NCBI RefSeq assembly: GCF_000165425.1 | Contig: NW_001799649.1 | Location: 259,247 to 323,246 of the forward strand | Direction: 5' to 3' | DNA length: 64,000 nucleotides | Source: Paramecium tetraurelia | Taxonomy: Eukaryota; Ciliophora; Oligohymenophorea; Peniculida; Parameciidae | Part shown: positions 1 to 11,581 of the stretch, in pieces | Position numbering within the stretch: the first letter of the stretch is position 1 | How the letters are laid out: each line of letters opens with the position of its first letter | Notes under the pieces: generated by a model | The model's database searches: none | The model's input: only the letters and a program-made list of their open reading frames with translations | What the model was told of the DNA's origin: nothing | Position numbers and translations under genes: made by a program

Positions 1-760
1 TATGAATTGTAATACTTTTATAGATCCATGCCTATTCAAAATTCTGTTTCAACTTGATCGCTTTTTCAAATTGCTCTATAGATAGCTTGTAGTTTTGTAG
101 CTTAAATTCTTTCATTCCTGAATTTAATGATATACATGTGTACCTTAATCAAATATAACTGATGATGAATCATTTTGATTAATAATTGAAATCTATTAAG
201 ATTAAAATTGCTATCTTTTATCGATAAATAACTTACTTGGTTTATGTTAATTCAACCATTTGACCAGTAACAAGATCTAATTGTCTAATGATATTGGATA
301 TTATTTAGGATTACTAATTGGATTTACTAATTACTTAGAATAGATTAGATGAGCTTTGATTCTAACTAGCACTGGTTGCTTTTTGAGAATTGCTTAATTT
401 TTAAATTTGTTCTTTGCTAGGTGAGAGTTCACTAAGTTTTTGTTATAAATCATTATCGAATATAAATTTTCGCTTTTCCAAGAATTCTTCAAATTATTTG
501 TAAAATATATTGCTTTAATTGGGTTCCTGGTAAGTGATTTTTAATTCGGTGATATAGGTAATGAATTGCAAAAGTGAGTTTACTTTTGATTGTAAAATTG
601 ATTGGGAATTTTCTAAGTATGTCAATACAGGTTTTGAATTGTGGCCGGGATGGTATTGCTATAAACAGAATTTGCAAGACAATTTCTGTTGTTAACATTC
701 CAAATCGATGCATACGTTTTAGACGATTTGATTTGCATGTTATCTGCAGTATATTGGCAT
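1..760 (-). CDS. B-box zinc-finger / TPR protein, 5' part (runs off left edge)
   Basis: Read on the minus strand with TAA/TAG as Gln, from ATG at 760. The N-terminus holds a B-box-like zinc site, with Cys/His pairs in MPIYCRQHANQIVQNVCIDL and LSCKFCLQQYHPGHNSKPV (residues about 1-45). A long helical, Gln/Ser-rich region follows. Near the window edge a TPR-like helix pair begins (SIEQFEKAIKLKQNFEQAW). Two introns restore the frame, of 22 nt (gtaagttatttatcgataaaag) and 26 nt (gtacacatgtatatcattaaattcag). B-box plus coiled-coil plus repeat proteins are numerous in ciliates. The partner is unknown; protein-protein scaffolding is an inference. The C-terminus lies outside the window. It faces the channel gene at 915, with 154 bp between starts. 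Confidence 0.72.
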
Positions 761-914
761 TCTACTTATTGATTAAATTGAATGATAAATATATGAATAA
801 GGGGAAAATATATTATTGCTGAGATTTAATTTATATTAGGTGAAAACATGTGTAGGAACATGTAAATTTTTGCAAATATATATTGCCTATATAACAATAT
901 TTAGAATAATTAAA

Positions 915-3900
915 ATGAGTGTTAGATCATTGAGATATTCGCAGAATAGTATGAGGAAAAACAAAACCGAACCTGACAAGCTTAGCAGATTCTATCCGAA
1001 TGATATGAGAGGTACTTAAAAATGAAATGTTTCCTAAGGGCCATTTAAATACGAACCTCTTTAAAATATTGCACATCCAATATAACCGGAGGATGATATT
1101 TCAATAAAAGATCCAACTCTGAAAACAGTAGACAAATCGAGGATTTCTCAATCTTTTTATCAAAATAACTCTCCGCAATTGAGCTTTAGATCGAGGACTC
1201 AAAAAAGCGAACCTGAAGAGAGTCCATTTGTTTTAAGTTTTCCACCGAAATAGCTGGAGAATATGCGCAAAAGAACCAAGAGCAGATAAATATTTAACTT
1301 TGTCGAGAGATTGAGAAGAAAGTTCAGAATAGACAACATGGCTAAGAAATTTTAGTACTTATACGATTAGGAAAACAATTTCGTAGACTACAGTTGTAAT
1401 TATAATATGATAAAAAGAGGGACCTTATTGCCATCCTCCAGAATACTGCAAAGTTGGAATGTGGCCTTCTATATTTTGTTGCACGTGATACTGGTTTTTG
1501 TCCCTTTGTCTACGGCCTTGGAAATCCAGGACATAAATTACGTCTGCGTGGGGTTCAAATTAATAGATGTCGGAATTCAGTTATGCAGTTCGTTCACTCA
1601 AAATGGATTATTGATAACGAATTTCAAATAAATATCGCTTAGATACTACAAATCGTTTTTGTGTTACGATGCTGTATAACCTTACTTATATCCAATAGAT
1701 TACAATAATAGGATTTGTATTCTTGAACACACTGCCCTAATCGATTAAATATAGTGTACTTACACTGATAGTTGTCAGTTAAATACGGAGGTATTATGAG
1801 ATAGAGGTGTTTTTAAAATTGTAAGTGCCTGATTTAATATTTAGTGAGTATAACTTGTTCTCTCCTCCTTTGTAAATCATAAACAGCATTATTAAGATAG
1901 TCCTGCTCATTCACATCATCACTTGTTATCAATACGGGCTATTTTATCACAGCAATTCGTTATTTGATTCTTATTTGTCTACCTTCAGTATAGTGATTTC
2001 TATTTACACTTTCAATTCGAATTACCTACCCAACGGTTAGAACGAAATGATATTTTACAGTTGCGTTGCCTTTAGTTCAGTCCTTAGTTTCGCTTATTTA
2101 TTGACTCAGTGTCTATATCTGTTTAAGAATGCGAGGTTCGCTACTCAATTGAGTGAGTTTTTGGCTATCAATAAATTGGATTCGAATTTGAAGTGCAAAA
2201 TCATCAACCATATTTTGAATCAACCTAAGTTTTACCACAATTAGTTTGTATCAAAATTATCAGGACAATTGCTTCAGGAATTCAATACGATTTAGAGATT
2301 CCAATTGCTTACTAAATATTTTAAATACTACAATCAGCACACCATATAGACTTTAATCAATTTTAGCGAAGATGTTATATGTCAACCAAATCAGATAATC
2401 GTAACAGAATCTGAATATGACGATTGTTCGTTGTACTTTATAGTGGAAGGCAATTTTAAGGTCGTCAACAAGATGGGAGTCCAACTCTAAATTTTGGGAG
2501 TAATATAGTAAATAATTTTTTCAGCCAGAATAAACGTTTGGTGAAGTCTCATTTTACACTCAATTGCCTCGATCTGCCACAGTCGTAAGTGAAGGAGTCT
2601 GTAGGTTGTTGAGAATAAGGAGAGATATCTTCCTAAAACTCTTGACCTTCAGTGATAAAGTATTGATAGTCCCCTTAGTTTTAGTAATATTTCTACAGCA
2701 TGAAGGACAGAATCCTCATACATAAAGATTTGCCATGCCAATGTTTTTGCTGTTCCTCTTATGATCATTTGATAACCAAATGTCCATTGCTAACATTTAG
2801 ACCAGACAGAGAAAAGGTGATTAAATCACTTATATATCCCCGAAGAAATTTGAGACAAGAATGTACGAATATTGTTAAATGCTTAAGATAAACGGAGAAC
2901 AGTCAAGGATACCAGGGCTTATGAATTTGTAAAGGATGTAGAAGCAAACCAAGATTACCTGTTATAATTGTATTCGGATAACCATTTTCAATCCTCAAAT
3001 CAATTTAGCCAGTCAAATTTGCCATATGATGATGTGTACATCAAGGAGAGTTATGCATCTGCTCAAAGTTTTAGTAGAGTCAGCAGAGAGAAATCGCTCT
3101 TGAAAAGTACTTCCCTAATGAGAGAGAAATCATTACATGACTAATAATAATCTATCATGAATGATGTGTAAGTATTTCTTCTATCATTTTACAGTAGCAA
3201 CTTAGACACGACTGATAAGTAATACATCCAACATTAAGGGGAAATGGATGACGAGAAATTCATCAGTCTGGTGAGGAAGGATTAATAGAAGAATACTTTT
3301 GCAACTGCTGGATTTGGAAATGCTGGATAATAATCTATTAAAGATTAGAAATCATTGAACATCATCGTGGAGAATGAAAGCTCAGAGAATTCCCCATCTT
3401 TAGAAAATGCTTTGGATTTGACTAATTAATTACAGAGAAATAAAGATCCGAAATTAACATTCAATTACAACTTCGATAATCAGATGAATGATTTACAGAA
3501 CAAGTATCAACAATATTAAAGAAATGCCACTGAATCAAATCATTCAATGATGCGATAAGATAATCGACAACCCTCCATTCGATAGAACTCCTCCAGATCT
3601 CAAACCTATAGTCCGATCACATCAAATAATATCACTGCCAATTCATTTAGATCCCAAATGAAATAAAATGATAATACACAATCAGCTTCAGGTCTTCATA
3701 GGAGGTTAACTTATGAATCATTACATTCTCTAGATCCATATCAGGAGTGGCTAGATAGTATACTGACAGTCCAGAAATCTAAAGTAGAAGAGGAACCAAT
3801 CGAAAAAAGTCAACCAAAACAGGAACGAAGATCTCGATAGCTCATTCGCAGTTTCAACCATTCAGTGCATTCGATGTATATATTGATTAATCTTGTAGAA

Positions 3901-4170
3901 TCCTGTGGGCTTTACACTTGGAGACAGTGATTTTGAGAAGCTGTACTTATTCGAAATCTATCTGCCTTACAACAATTATGATATTGTGATCTTCAAGTAT
4001 ATACACTATTCACTTTCCTTAGATTCAATCAGTTTAATAGGAGTAAACAATTAAAAAGACTCTCTAGATACTTCTTTTCGTTCAAGTTAGCCCAGTAGAT
4101 CCAAAAATTGAAAGCCAAGTAATCATTATTAAATAAGCATTTAAGATAGCACAATACAATTTAGAATTGA
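915..4170 (+). CDS. Six-TM channel-like protein with cyclic-nucleotide-binding domain
   Basis: About 1,005 residues after removing roughly nine introns of 24-34 nt. Order: short cytosolic N-terminus; hydrophobic segments from about 1430 (S1-S2), S3-S4 about 1700-1800, S5 and pore region about 1860-2110; then a cNMP-binding domain about 2330-2680 with the typical FGEVSFYTQLPRSATVVSEG phosphate-binding cassette, which in this fold is expected to bind cAMP or cGMP. A long polar, Gln/Ser-rich tail ends in a basic helix (KQLKRLSRYFFSFKLAQQ). The family is CNG/HCN/EAG-like potassium channels of ciliary or plasma membranes, which are abundant in Paramecium. Odd: the pore segment after S5 lacks GYGD (see findings), and S4 has few positive charges. 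Introns near 1660, 1830, 2500 and 2660 were placed by frame and hydrophobicity. Stop TGA is at 4168-4170, 32 bp from the convergent ankyrin gene. Confidence 0.8.
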
Positions 4171-4202
4171 ATAATTTATATATAATTTTTGGATATTAAA
4201 AT

Positions 4203-5000
4203 TCAATCTTGCATTTAGTGTCTTAGTTTTTGTTTCTTCTCCACCTACTTATCGTAATCCTCAATAAACTTATCAAACGCAGCTGGATCCACAACAATCA
4301 GCTTGGAAAAACTAAAGAACCACTCATCAATGTTGACCTAAATGAAGATTATGACATATTTTATGTACTCCTCTTTCAGGATTGCATAATGCAACTGATT
4401 TTATGAAATCCTTAGCATCCTTTTCAGCTTGATTGTCAGTAATAGTATCCTCAATGTACTTATTGAATTTCACTGCCTTAGCATTATCGATATATTTAGA
4501 ATTATCATAATCGATGTCCTCAAAAATTGCTTACAGCTTTTATTTTTATGGTTGTTTTAACGCATTAAAGGCCTTGCTTTCGGCTGTGAGATTATTGATA
4601 AGAGTTCTGATTTCTGTGATTCCATCACCAGGTCTACATTATCATCTTTTAATTACCTCTATCCTGATTGATTCTTTAAATTTGGATCGGCTTGATTGAT
4701 CACAAGCAACAAAACAATTTCCTTATTCATCTTCTCCGCTGCCAAATGCAAAGGTCCTGATCCCTATGCATTGTACACTTCCAAAGAAGCATCATTCTAA
4801 ATCAGATATCTGACAACTTCCAAATGATTGTGCATTATAGCATAAAACATTGCAGTGTTTCCTTAAATCTAGAAAAACACACTACCTTCCTTGTCTTGAT
4901 AATTGACATCCACATTCCCCTAGACCATCGCTCTCTTCATCTCCTCCATAGAACCTTTTTGAGCATACGTAAGAAATTATTCATTATGAAAAGTTTCCAT
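4203..5000 (-). CDS. Ankyrin-repeat protein with EF-hand-like C-terminus
   Basis: About 239 residues from ATG at 5000, with introns of 24, 23 and 31 nt. Ankyrin repeats run from residue about 15: GNTAMFYAIMHNHLEVVRYL, then GSGPLHLAAEKMNKEIVLLL, each with the helix-turn-helix signature. The C-terminal part has an acidic stretch reminiscent of an EF-hand loop (DIDYDNSKYIDNAKAVKF) and a second weaker one (KFIEDYDKQ). Position 12 of the first loop is Lys rather than Glu/Asp, so calcium binding is doubtful. Ankyrin proteins are protein-interaction scaffolds; no partner can be inferred. It converges with the channel gene (32 bp between stops). Confidence 0.78.
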
Positions 5001-5173
5001 TATATATATATTATAAATACAATAGATTTTGTGATCGTTGATATTAATAAGATTACTCTTAATACCACATATTCTCATTTAGAGATAAATAGATATTTTG
5101 AAATCTTGTTTAGATTTCAAGTTAGATCAAATTGAAGTTATAGACAAAACTAGTATATTAATGAAGGTGATGT

Positions 5174-5527
5174 ATGATTTATATTAATAAAGGAGCTTAG
5201 GAAATTATGGAGGTTAATGAAGTTGAGTTTATTTTGTTTTCTAAAAGACTTATTCAAATGGGTATTCTCAAATATAGAAGATTTTTTAATACACTCAAGA
5301 CAAATGAGTAAGAGGGAATTGTTATTGAAAAATGAAGCAAACTTATTGTTCTAATCAAGAAATCAAAGATTAACATGTGTTAAATCTCTGCTCATGTTTT
5401 ATTTCAAGCTATTAAGTTTTTGCCTTCTTAGAAATTCCCCAAATTTGTAATTAACAAATAGAATATGGATCCAAAATTATCATAATAAACCAGAACTATT
5501 GAGAATAAATATGGAGGATGGTGCTGA
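5174..5527 (+). CDS. Possible small protein, unrecognised
   Basis: Starting at ATG 5174, directly after an in-frame TGA, and splicing out a 30-nt GT...AG stretch (gtaagagggaattgttattgaaaaatgaag), a 107-residue frame runs to TGA at 5525-5527. Its composition is protein-like (KLIVLIKKSKINMC, then ISAHVLFQAIKFLPSQKFPK). The stop lies 26 bp from the convergent MORN gene stop, which fits local spacing. I do not recognise a family. A second in-frame ATG at 5207 is an alternative start. It could instead be a decayed gene or chance. Confidence 0.35.
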
Positions 5528-5553
5528 CAAATTAAAATATGTATTTGGAATAT

Positions 5554-6381
5554 TCAAGTATGTTCGACTTTCCCATATTTCTAGTCATTTTTCCAGACTA
5601 ATTCTTACTAATCTTCGTTTCCAAATTTGCTTATAGCATATCCTTCTCTTTGGTTGTAGCTAAATCCTCCTTTGTAATATGATTCATCATCCCAAATGAA
5701 GCTCCCTTATTCATGCATCTGCCATTAATTTTCTTCATAAATAGCCGATCCAATGTATTTTCCTGTTTTGTATGTGATATCCCCCTTGAATCTATTAGGT
5801 TCAATAAAGGTGCCTACCATTTTCCAGTAATAATTTTAATCCTTTGATTCTATTTCCCCTTACCCAGATAACTGATTGTTTTTAAATTAACCTTTTATGT
5901 AATAAGAATTTTCTATATATATGGACCCCTAGCCATTCATCTAACCATTTTCCCATTATCCTTCGTATGACTTGTTATTCGTAGCCTTCAATTTCCCATA
6001 ACCCTATGGCTTGCCTTTATTGAAATTGCCATAATAACACTCGTAATGAGTTATCTATTGCGTATCATAAACACAGTATAATGTTAAGCCTTTTCCTTGC
6101 AAGCAATTATTTTGCCAGAACCCTACTTTGTATGAGTATCCATCCTTAGATATCCATTCCCCCTTGCCCTTTGGTTAGGCTCCATCAGTTTCTCCCCTGT
6201 AAAAGCCATTTTACAAATTTCGAAATGGCACTTTCCTGTCTATCGAATCATACAACTTCTTCACATCAACGTCAGAATTAATATGCTCATTGATTGTTAC
6301 CTATAATCTTGAGAAATAATCTAGATAAACTAAACAAATAGATTTACATTATGGGGTATTATGACCTTAACTTATAATCAT
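5554..6381 (-). CDS. MORN-repeat protein
   Basis: Single-exon frame of 275 residues from ATG at 6381 to TGA at 5554-5556. From residue about 65 it carries successive MORN-like units: GFYRGETDGAQPKGKGEW, YECYYGNFNKGKPQGYGKL, YEGQWENGQMNGQGSIYI, YYIKGQFKNNQLSGQGEI. These are separated by less regular units and end with YYKGGFSYNQREGYAI. MORN repeats form extended beta structures used in membrane-proximal and ciliary or cortical scaffolds. The exact role is not inferable. The roughly 60-residue N-terminus has no recognised motif. Confidence 0.82.
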
Positions 6382-6936
6382 TTTATTTTATTTTAATGAA
6401 TATATGAAGAGTAAAGCTCAAATATATTATATTTTTTTCATTTCAACATTCCCTACCAATTGGATAGTTTTTATATCATTTCAGAAGTTGTTGACAACAA
6501 AATAGTAGTTCTTTTCTAAAGATTATTTATTTATTGCATTTAAATTATATTTTTCTATTATAAACTTATAGATGAGAAGGCTGAATCCATTTCACAATAT
6601 AAGGTCTTATTACTAAGGAATATAAAAATTATAGAGAGTATTTAGTTGTAAAAGTGATGAAACTACACAAAAAGGAAGGTAATTCAATTAGAATGAGTTG
6701 AATGTTTAAATATAATTAAGAAAATAAGCAGAAAGTGGGAATTAGTTTACCAATTGATCTTCATCTTTTATATAAAACCATAATATCAAATACATAAATA
6801 GCCATGAGTATGACCAAATGAGAAACTAATTGGAATTGAAGAGAGAGGATATGGAGTTGGGAGATAGGAATTGAAGTGAATCTATAGAGTTTTGGTCGAA
6901 ACATGCTTTGTTTGAGTGATGTTTATTTAGACATAT
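6382..6936. other. Intergenic region with one short ORF
   Basis: AT-rich spacer between two minus-strand genes. The plus strand has a 61-codon ciliate-code ORF at 6572-6757 (starts MRRLNPFHNIRSYYQG, Gln-rich). I see no family match and no supporting intron. It could be a small gene, a gene remnant or chance. Nothing else is recognisable. Confidence 0.4.
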
Positions 6937-7410
6937 TCATAACATTTAATCTAAGGCCTTAATAGCTTGTTTCCTTTTGAGAGGAGCATTGTATGGATTT
7001 AAGTCAAGTTCTTGTTTGCGCTCTTTTTGTTTGTTCTTTCCCAACTGCTTAGAGAATTGATCCTCGTCGAATTGATATTGATATTTCCTCTTTTCCTCTT
7101 TCACTTGCTTCTCAGTCAATTCCTTCCTTTACTTCTAGACCTTTTCATTCTTAAAGATGACAGGGGCGTATAATAATGTATTTAAGGAGCAAGTGTTAGT
7201 GGATGGTTGATTCAAGGATTGGATTGACAATTGGCATCTTTGCCTTAAATTGTTTTGCTCGTCGATTTCCTATGAGTTGTACTTCTCTTTGTAAATTGAT
7301 TCCATGACTTAGGTAAGCAGTCTGTTGAGAGATAAGTCACTATTATTGCTATTTCTTTTGAAATGTTGCAACAAGGATGTACAAGTTACGCTCAATTGGT
7401 CGAGTGCCAT
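6937..7410 (-). CDS. Unrecognised small charged protein
   Basis: A 157-residue single-exon frame, ATG 7410 to TGA 6937-6939. The C-terminal half is very Lys/Gln/Glu-rich and predicted helical (KELTEKQVKEEKRKYQYQFD) and ends with a proline-bearing tail (DLNPYNAPLKRKQAIKAL). I do not recognise the family. The start codon lies only 6 bp from the divergent ATG at 7417. An internal Met (MESIYKEKYN) could be the true start and would widen that gap. Confidence 0.6.
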
Positions 7411-7416
7411 TAAAAC

Positions 7417-8707
7417 ATGAAAGATGTCTCCTTCTTATCTGCCTTGCAATTCATACAATCTCCTGGAATTGGAACCCACTTTGCGTATCACTTTTATTTT
7501 GTGTTATTAAATTACTCTTTATCAGGAATTCAGCCAGAAGATTGATTCCTTGTTCTTGGCAACTGCTGACACCCGAATTGAGAAGCATTTACGCAACGTA
7601 TATCTTCATCTAAATAAATAAGCATATGGACATACCAATTTACCAAGAGATTGTTCCTTTGATCTACTCTATTTAAGCATTCTAATTATTATTATTAATG
7701 AATCAATAATCATTGCCTTAATTGCAAAGATTCAAACAAATTGCTCAGACACCCGATGAAAATTCGAAAAGAGCAGATGAAGTGACTCGATTGAAGTAAT
7801 AGGTTGCTCAATTACAAAAATAGATTGAATTTGTACAATAGAACAAATCATTCGTTATGAAAATTCAAAATCAGTAATGCACACTCTGTCTCAGATATAA
7901 AGTACAAAGGTACTTGATTTATTGTAGACCTAAATTGAATAACTACTCAAGCAGGAAAAATAGATCAAGAAATAATACGAATTTAAAATTGAAGAATTGT
8001 CTTAAGGTTAAAACCAATCAATTTCAAAGTAAAAACCTTCCCAAACTTCACAAACTGACAAGGTTCCTACTTTGGATAAAGAGATTTAAGTTGAATTGTT
8101 GATTGAATCACAACCCCAATAAAATTAAATTGATAATCTCAAACAATCGCCTTTGGTGAAATAATACGAAGAAATAATCATAGATTTTCATAAAGATTAC
8201 CAAAACAAAGTCTATTAAGTGTTATAATATAAAGAGTTATATGAAAAGTAGAAATAGCAATATGAGCAATTCAAATCCTAACATACAAATTGTAATGAGA
8301 AGATTCATAAATTACAAATTGAAGTAAGCCTACTTAAGGATACTTCCAATCAATACAAATTGCCCGATAACATTATGAATCTTAAAAGATCGATTGATTG
8401 CACAATAGAATAGAATAAGATGAATTAAATTGTGATGAAGACTCAGGAGGGTGATTCTTCAATAAAGATGTATTAGTAACTATAATAGATAGAGACTGAT
8501 CTCTATGTCAGTCTAAGATGCTCAAAATGCAAAGAGTTGCTTATAAATCCATTCACTTTTGTGCCTTGTTTTCATAGTGTTTGCCAAAGATGTCATTGCA
8601 ATAAGTGTGAAAGATGCTAAAAAGATGCTACTTCTTTTAGAAATCTGAATTTAGATCTCTTAGTTAAGGTTTATCATTAGATTAAGGATATCCAATTAAA
8701 AAGATGA
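7417..8707 (+). CDS. Coiled-coil protein with C-terminal RING-type zinc finger
   Basis: 404 residues after three introns of 25, 25 and 26 nt. The middle (about 7740-8460) is Gln/Lys/Glu-rich coiled coil with one internal Cys pair (CTLCLRYK). The C-terminus carries a RING-like array: CSKC, a spacer of about 13, PCFHSVCQRC, then CNKCERC, followed by about 25 residues. C-terminal RINGs on coiled coils are typical of E3 ubiquitin ligases, so a ligase role is an inference from the motif. The final intron (gtacaaaggtacttgatttattgtag) is required to join the two halves in frame. TGA is at 8705-8707. Confidence 0.72.
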
Positions 8708-8733
8708 TAGATAAAATATATATATATAATTGT

Positions 8734-10218
8734 TCAAGATTTAGTTCTTTTTTCATCTTTTAATGCTTAGATTCTCCAACTTTCAGAGAATTCATTTAAT
8801 TTCTGCATAAATTCTTGATGAAAACCAACATTTTCTGAATGTTCTGGAAGTTAAAGTTTTTGCATCTATTTCTGTTGGTGGTGTTATATGGTTTGTTTTT
8901 GGTTCTACTATTTCTAATTGGCTTGAGTAGAGGTACTTTTCTTTTGGATATTGGATAGATCCAACTTCAACTTCACATTAGATTTAGTATCGAGAACGTT
9001 GGCATTTTTATACTCAAATTTTCTAACACTTTCAACAACGGATTCATTGTCAAATCTATTAAGGAAACAGAAGCTGGACTCATCAGAATCGTTGACAACC
9101 GAATTGTCTGCATCATGAACACTGCGTTCATAATGATGGTACTTGTGAACAAGGGATTTCTCTGTTTATTCAGCAACACTATCATCATTTAAGACTTCCT
9201 CATTATAGATTTTTTCAATGTCCACACCACTTTTTTTGATTGCCAACACCAATTTAATTAACTTCGCTTCTTTTTCGCTCATTTCTTGAATCTTTTATTG
9301 CATGATATCTTGCATTTCCTTTAACTAAATTGTATCCATGCTATCAATGTTGTTGCTCTAAGCATTTTTGTTATTTGCAATCTACTTGGGTGTTTTAAGT
9401 TATTTAACAGTTTCAAGCAAGATGTCCCTCTCTTGCTCAACTTACTTATAATTGGTTTACCATAGATCCCTTTCTCTGCGTATTTAGTCAATCATCTCAT
9501 AAAACTTCTCCTCCTGTTCGCATAAGATTTGAATGCACATATTGTTGTAGAGTTCGAATAGATTATTGATTAGTTACTATTGGACATCACTCAGATCACT
9601 TAATGATGCAAATTGTTGTTTGTATAGTTGCATGGGCTTCTGCTGTTTTTAAAGATGCTCTTTATGGAATTCCCATCTGGAGAACTATTTTTTGTTAATC
9701 AAGGAGGCTTGGATTTGTGTGTTGAGATTCCAAAGTTCTTAATTCCTTTTGACGGGTTTCCTTTGGCCTGGACTCTGAGAATCACTCGTGAGGTTGCTGG
9801 TTAGATTCTATTTGGATCTATATAATAAAGTGAACACATACAGTTGTTAAAGAATGTTGGAGGACAGGATGTGACTGTCACCAATTAATTTGCGTAGTTT
9901 GAGTCCATTTTGGGACCCATACATTGAGTCATCTTCAACTTACATGGTGGCGAAGGCAGAGACACGACTTTTGGAGCTGCTGTTGGTTCGATTGTTGTTA
10001 TTTTCCGAGATGTTGTTTTTGTGTTGCTTATACCGCTTCTCTTCGATAGATTTGGAAGTTGGCACCGCTTATTTGATGGTCAAACGCTATTGCTGAAACT
10101 TTGGAGGGATGTGGAAGAAGTTGTTGTGTTCTGGACAAATGTTTGGCTGAGATGTTTATTTTGGAATCACTACCCTTGCCATGGCTTCCTTCACCGTGTT
10201 GGGGGTTACTCGTTGCAT
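8734..10218 (-). CDS. Coiled-coil protein, unrecognised
   Basis: A 494-residue open frame from ATG 10218 (MQRVTPNTVKEAMARV) to TGA 8734-8736. The N-terminal 130 residues are basic, Asn/Ser-rich and probably disordered. Residues about 170-330 are coiled coil (LYNNMCIQILCEQEEKFYEM and onward). The C-terminal region is acidic then Gln/Lys-rich. A 24-nt GT...AG stretch at 9818-9841 reads through without a stop and could be a 3n intron, giving 486 residues. GC content is somewhat higher than in neighbours. A cytoskeletal role is conceivable but not shown. Confidence 0.68.
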
Positions 10219-10466
10219 TTCAGATAATTTAATTTTTATATACAATCATCGTACAAGTTAACCAAATCTTATTAATGCTCTAGTTAATGTTGATTGATCC
10301 TAACAATATTTATGTTCAGAACGAATAGCTGAATTTGGAGAACCATTACAAATAGATTAGGGTTATCATAGGGAAACCCCCATATTCTAAGGAGTATTTT
10401 GAGATTCTAAAATTTCTTATAGGTGTAATGTGTTAAATATTAATAAAATAATTTAAATTCAAAAAG

Positions 10467-11487
10467 ATGAATGCGATTTAGGAAAACAAATTATTTGTTT
10501 AGCAAATTAAATAGAAACAAGACGAATTTAAAGTATAAATTCAACAAATAATAAGAAAACCCTTCAATTTCAAATTAAGAAAGAGCCTCCTCTTTTGCAA
10601 TAGCATAATTTCAATTAACTCACCTCTCCAAACCAAAGAAGAGAACAAACTCCTAACCAAAGAAAGGGCAAGATTGAAAGTACTGTTTTCTGATTAACTT
10701 TAAGATGATAATTCATGTTCGCCCACTCTCTTTCGCACTCCACAAATCAGCTTGCATCAAGAGCAAAACAAAAGGCAACATCAATTGAGCAACAACAGAA
10801 GTCGCAATGAGAATCTGTCGACCTACAAGGAGAGAAGAGAACCGAACAACGATTCTGCCGCTAATGATTACTCCAGAGTGTTGGAGGAAGTGATGAAGAA
10901 ATACAGACAACTGAAATCAGAATTGTTGACTAAGGACAAGGAAGTCTAGAAGACCAGGTTTTATAAGGAGGAATGGCTGAAAGAGAAGGTTTGGATTTAT
11001 TATGTATAACAAATAGAAACGCAACGAATAGTTGTAAGAGAGGAACAGGATATTGAAAACCAAAATGCTGAAAATCATCGAATTAGTTCAATAAGATCAA
11101 TTGAAATAGAATGATGATTCGGAGGTAGTGTCATTCTAATAACATTTTAGTCACTAGGGTATAATAGCTAGTCTCTCAACAGAAAATAAGTATTTACGTT
11201 AGATGTTGCACCTACATGATGTTACAGATATCTCAAGTCAATTGGAGCAACTAGAAGGCGAGCAGGATTAGGAAGTAGTCTACATCGATAATATCTTGAA
11301 TACTTTCCTTGGCGATTTGAAGACCATTCAAAAGAATAGAAGAGAAAAGAAGGACAATTAATAATTAGGTACATGATGTGATGCGAATATTCTAGGTCAA
11401 TTCAATTCATTGTCGCTAACAGTTTTGAACAAAGAATCAAGCTTTGTTGATTTGTCAGAGGATAAGCTTCTAATGGAATAATCATGA
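10467..11487 (+). CDS. Coiled-coil protein, unrecognised
   Basis: 305 residues from ATG 10467 (MNAIQENKLFVQQIKQKQ) with four introns of 23, 25, 28 and 27 nt; the spliced length is an exact multiple of three. The N-terminus is Gln/Pro-rich with a low-complexity stretch (LTSPNQRREQTPNQRKGKIE), followed by Arg/Asn-rich sequence and coiled coil from about 10870 (YSRVLEEVMKKYRQLKSELL). The open frame extends upstream to another ATG at 10287, which would add 60 residues; that start is less convincing because it crosses very AT-rich sequence. Stop TGA at 11485-11487. Confidence 0.6.
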
Positions 11488-11581
11488 TTTAATTTTTATA
11501 TTTTTAGAGAATTGTCAACAGCATCTTGAATAATGATTCTTCTATAAGAGATATTTGTTTTTACTTTATAAAATTAATAAA

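Noticed and set aside
574-822. Plus-strand ORF at the left edge
   Set aside because: It is antisense to the B-box of the minus-strand gene, which has clear zinc-site Cys/His residues and continues through two introns.
4824-5135. 103-codon plus-strand ORF
   Set aside because: It overlaps the ankyrin gene antisense and runs into AT-rich spacer. The ankyrin frame has repeat signatures.
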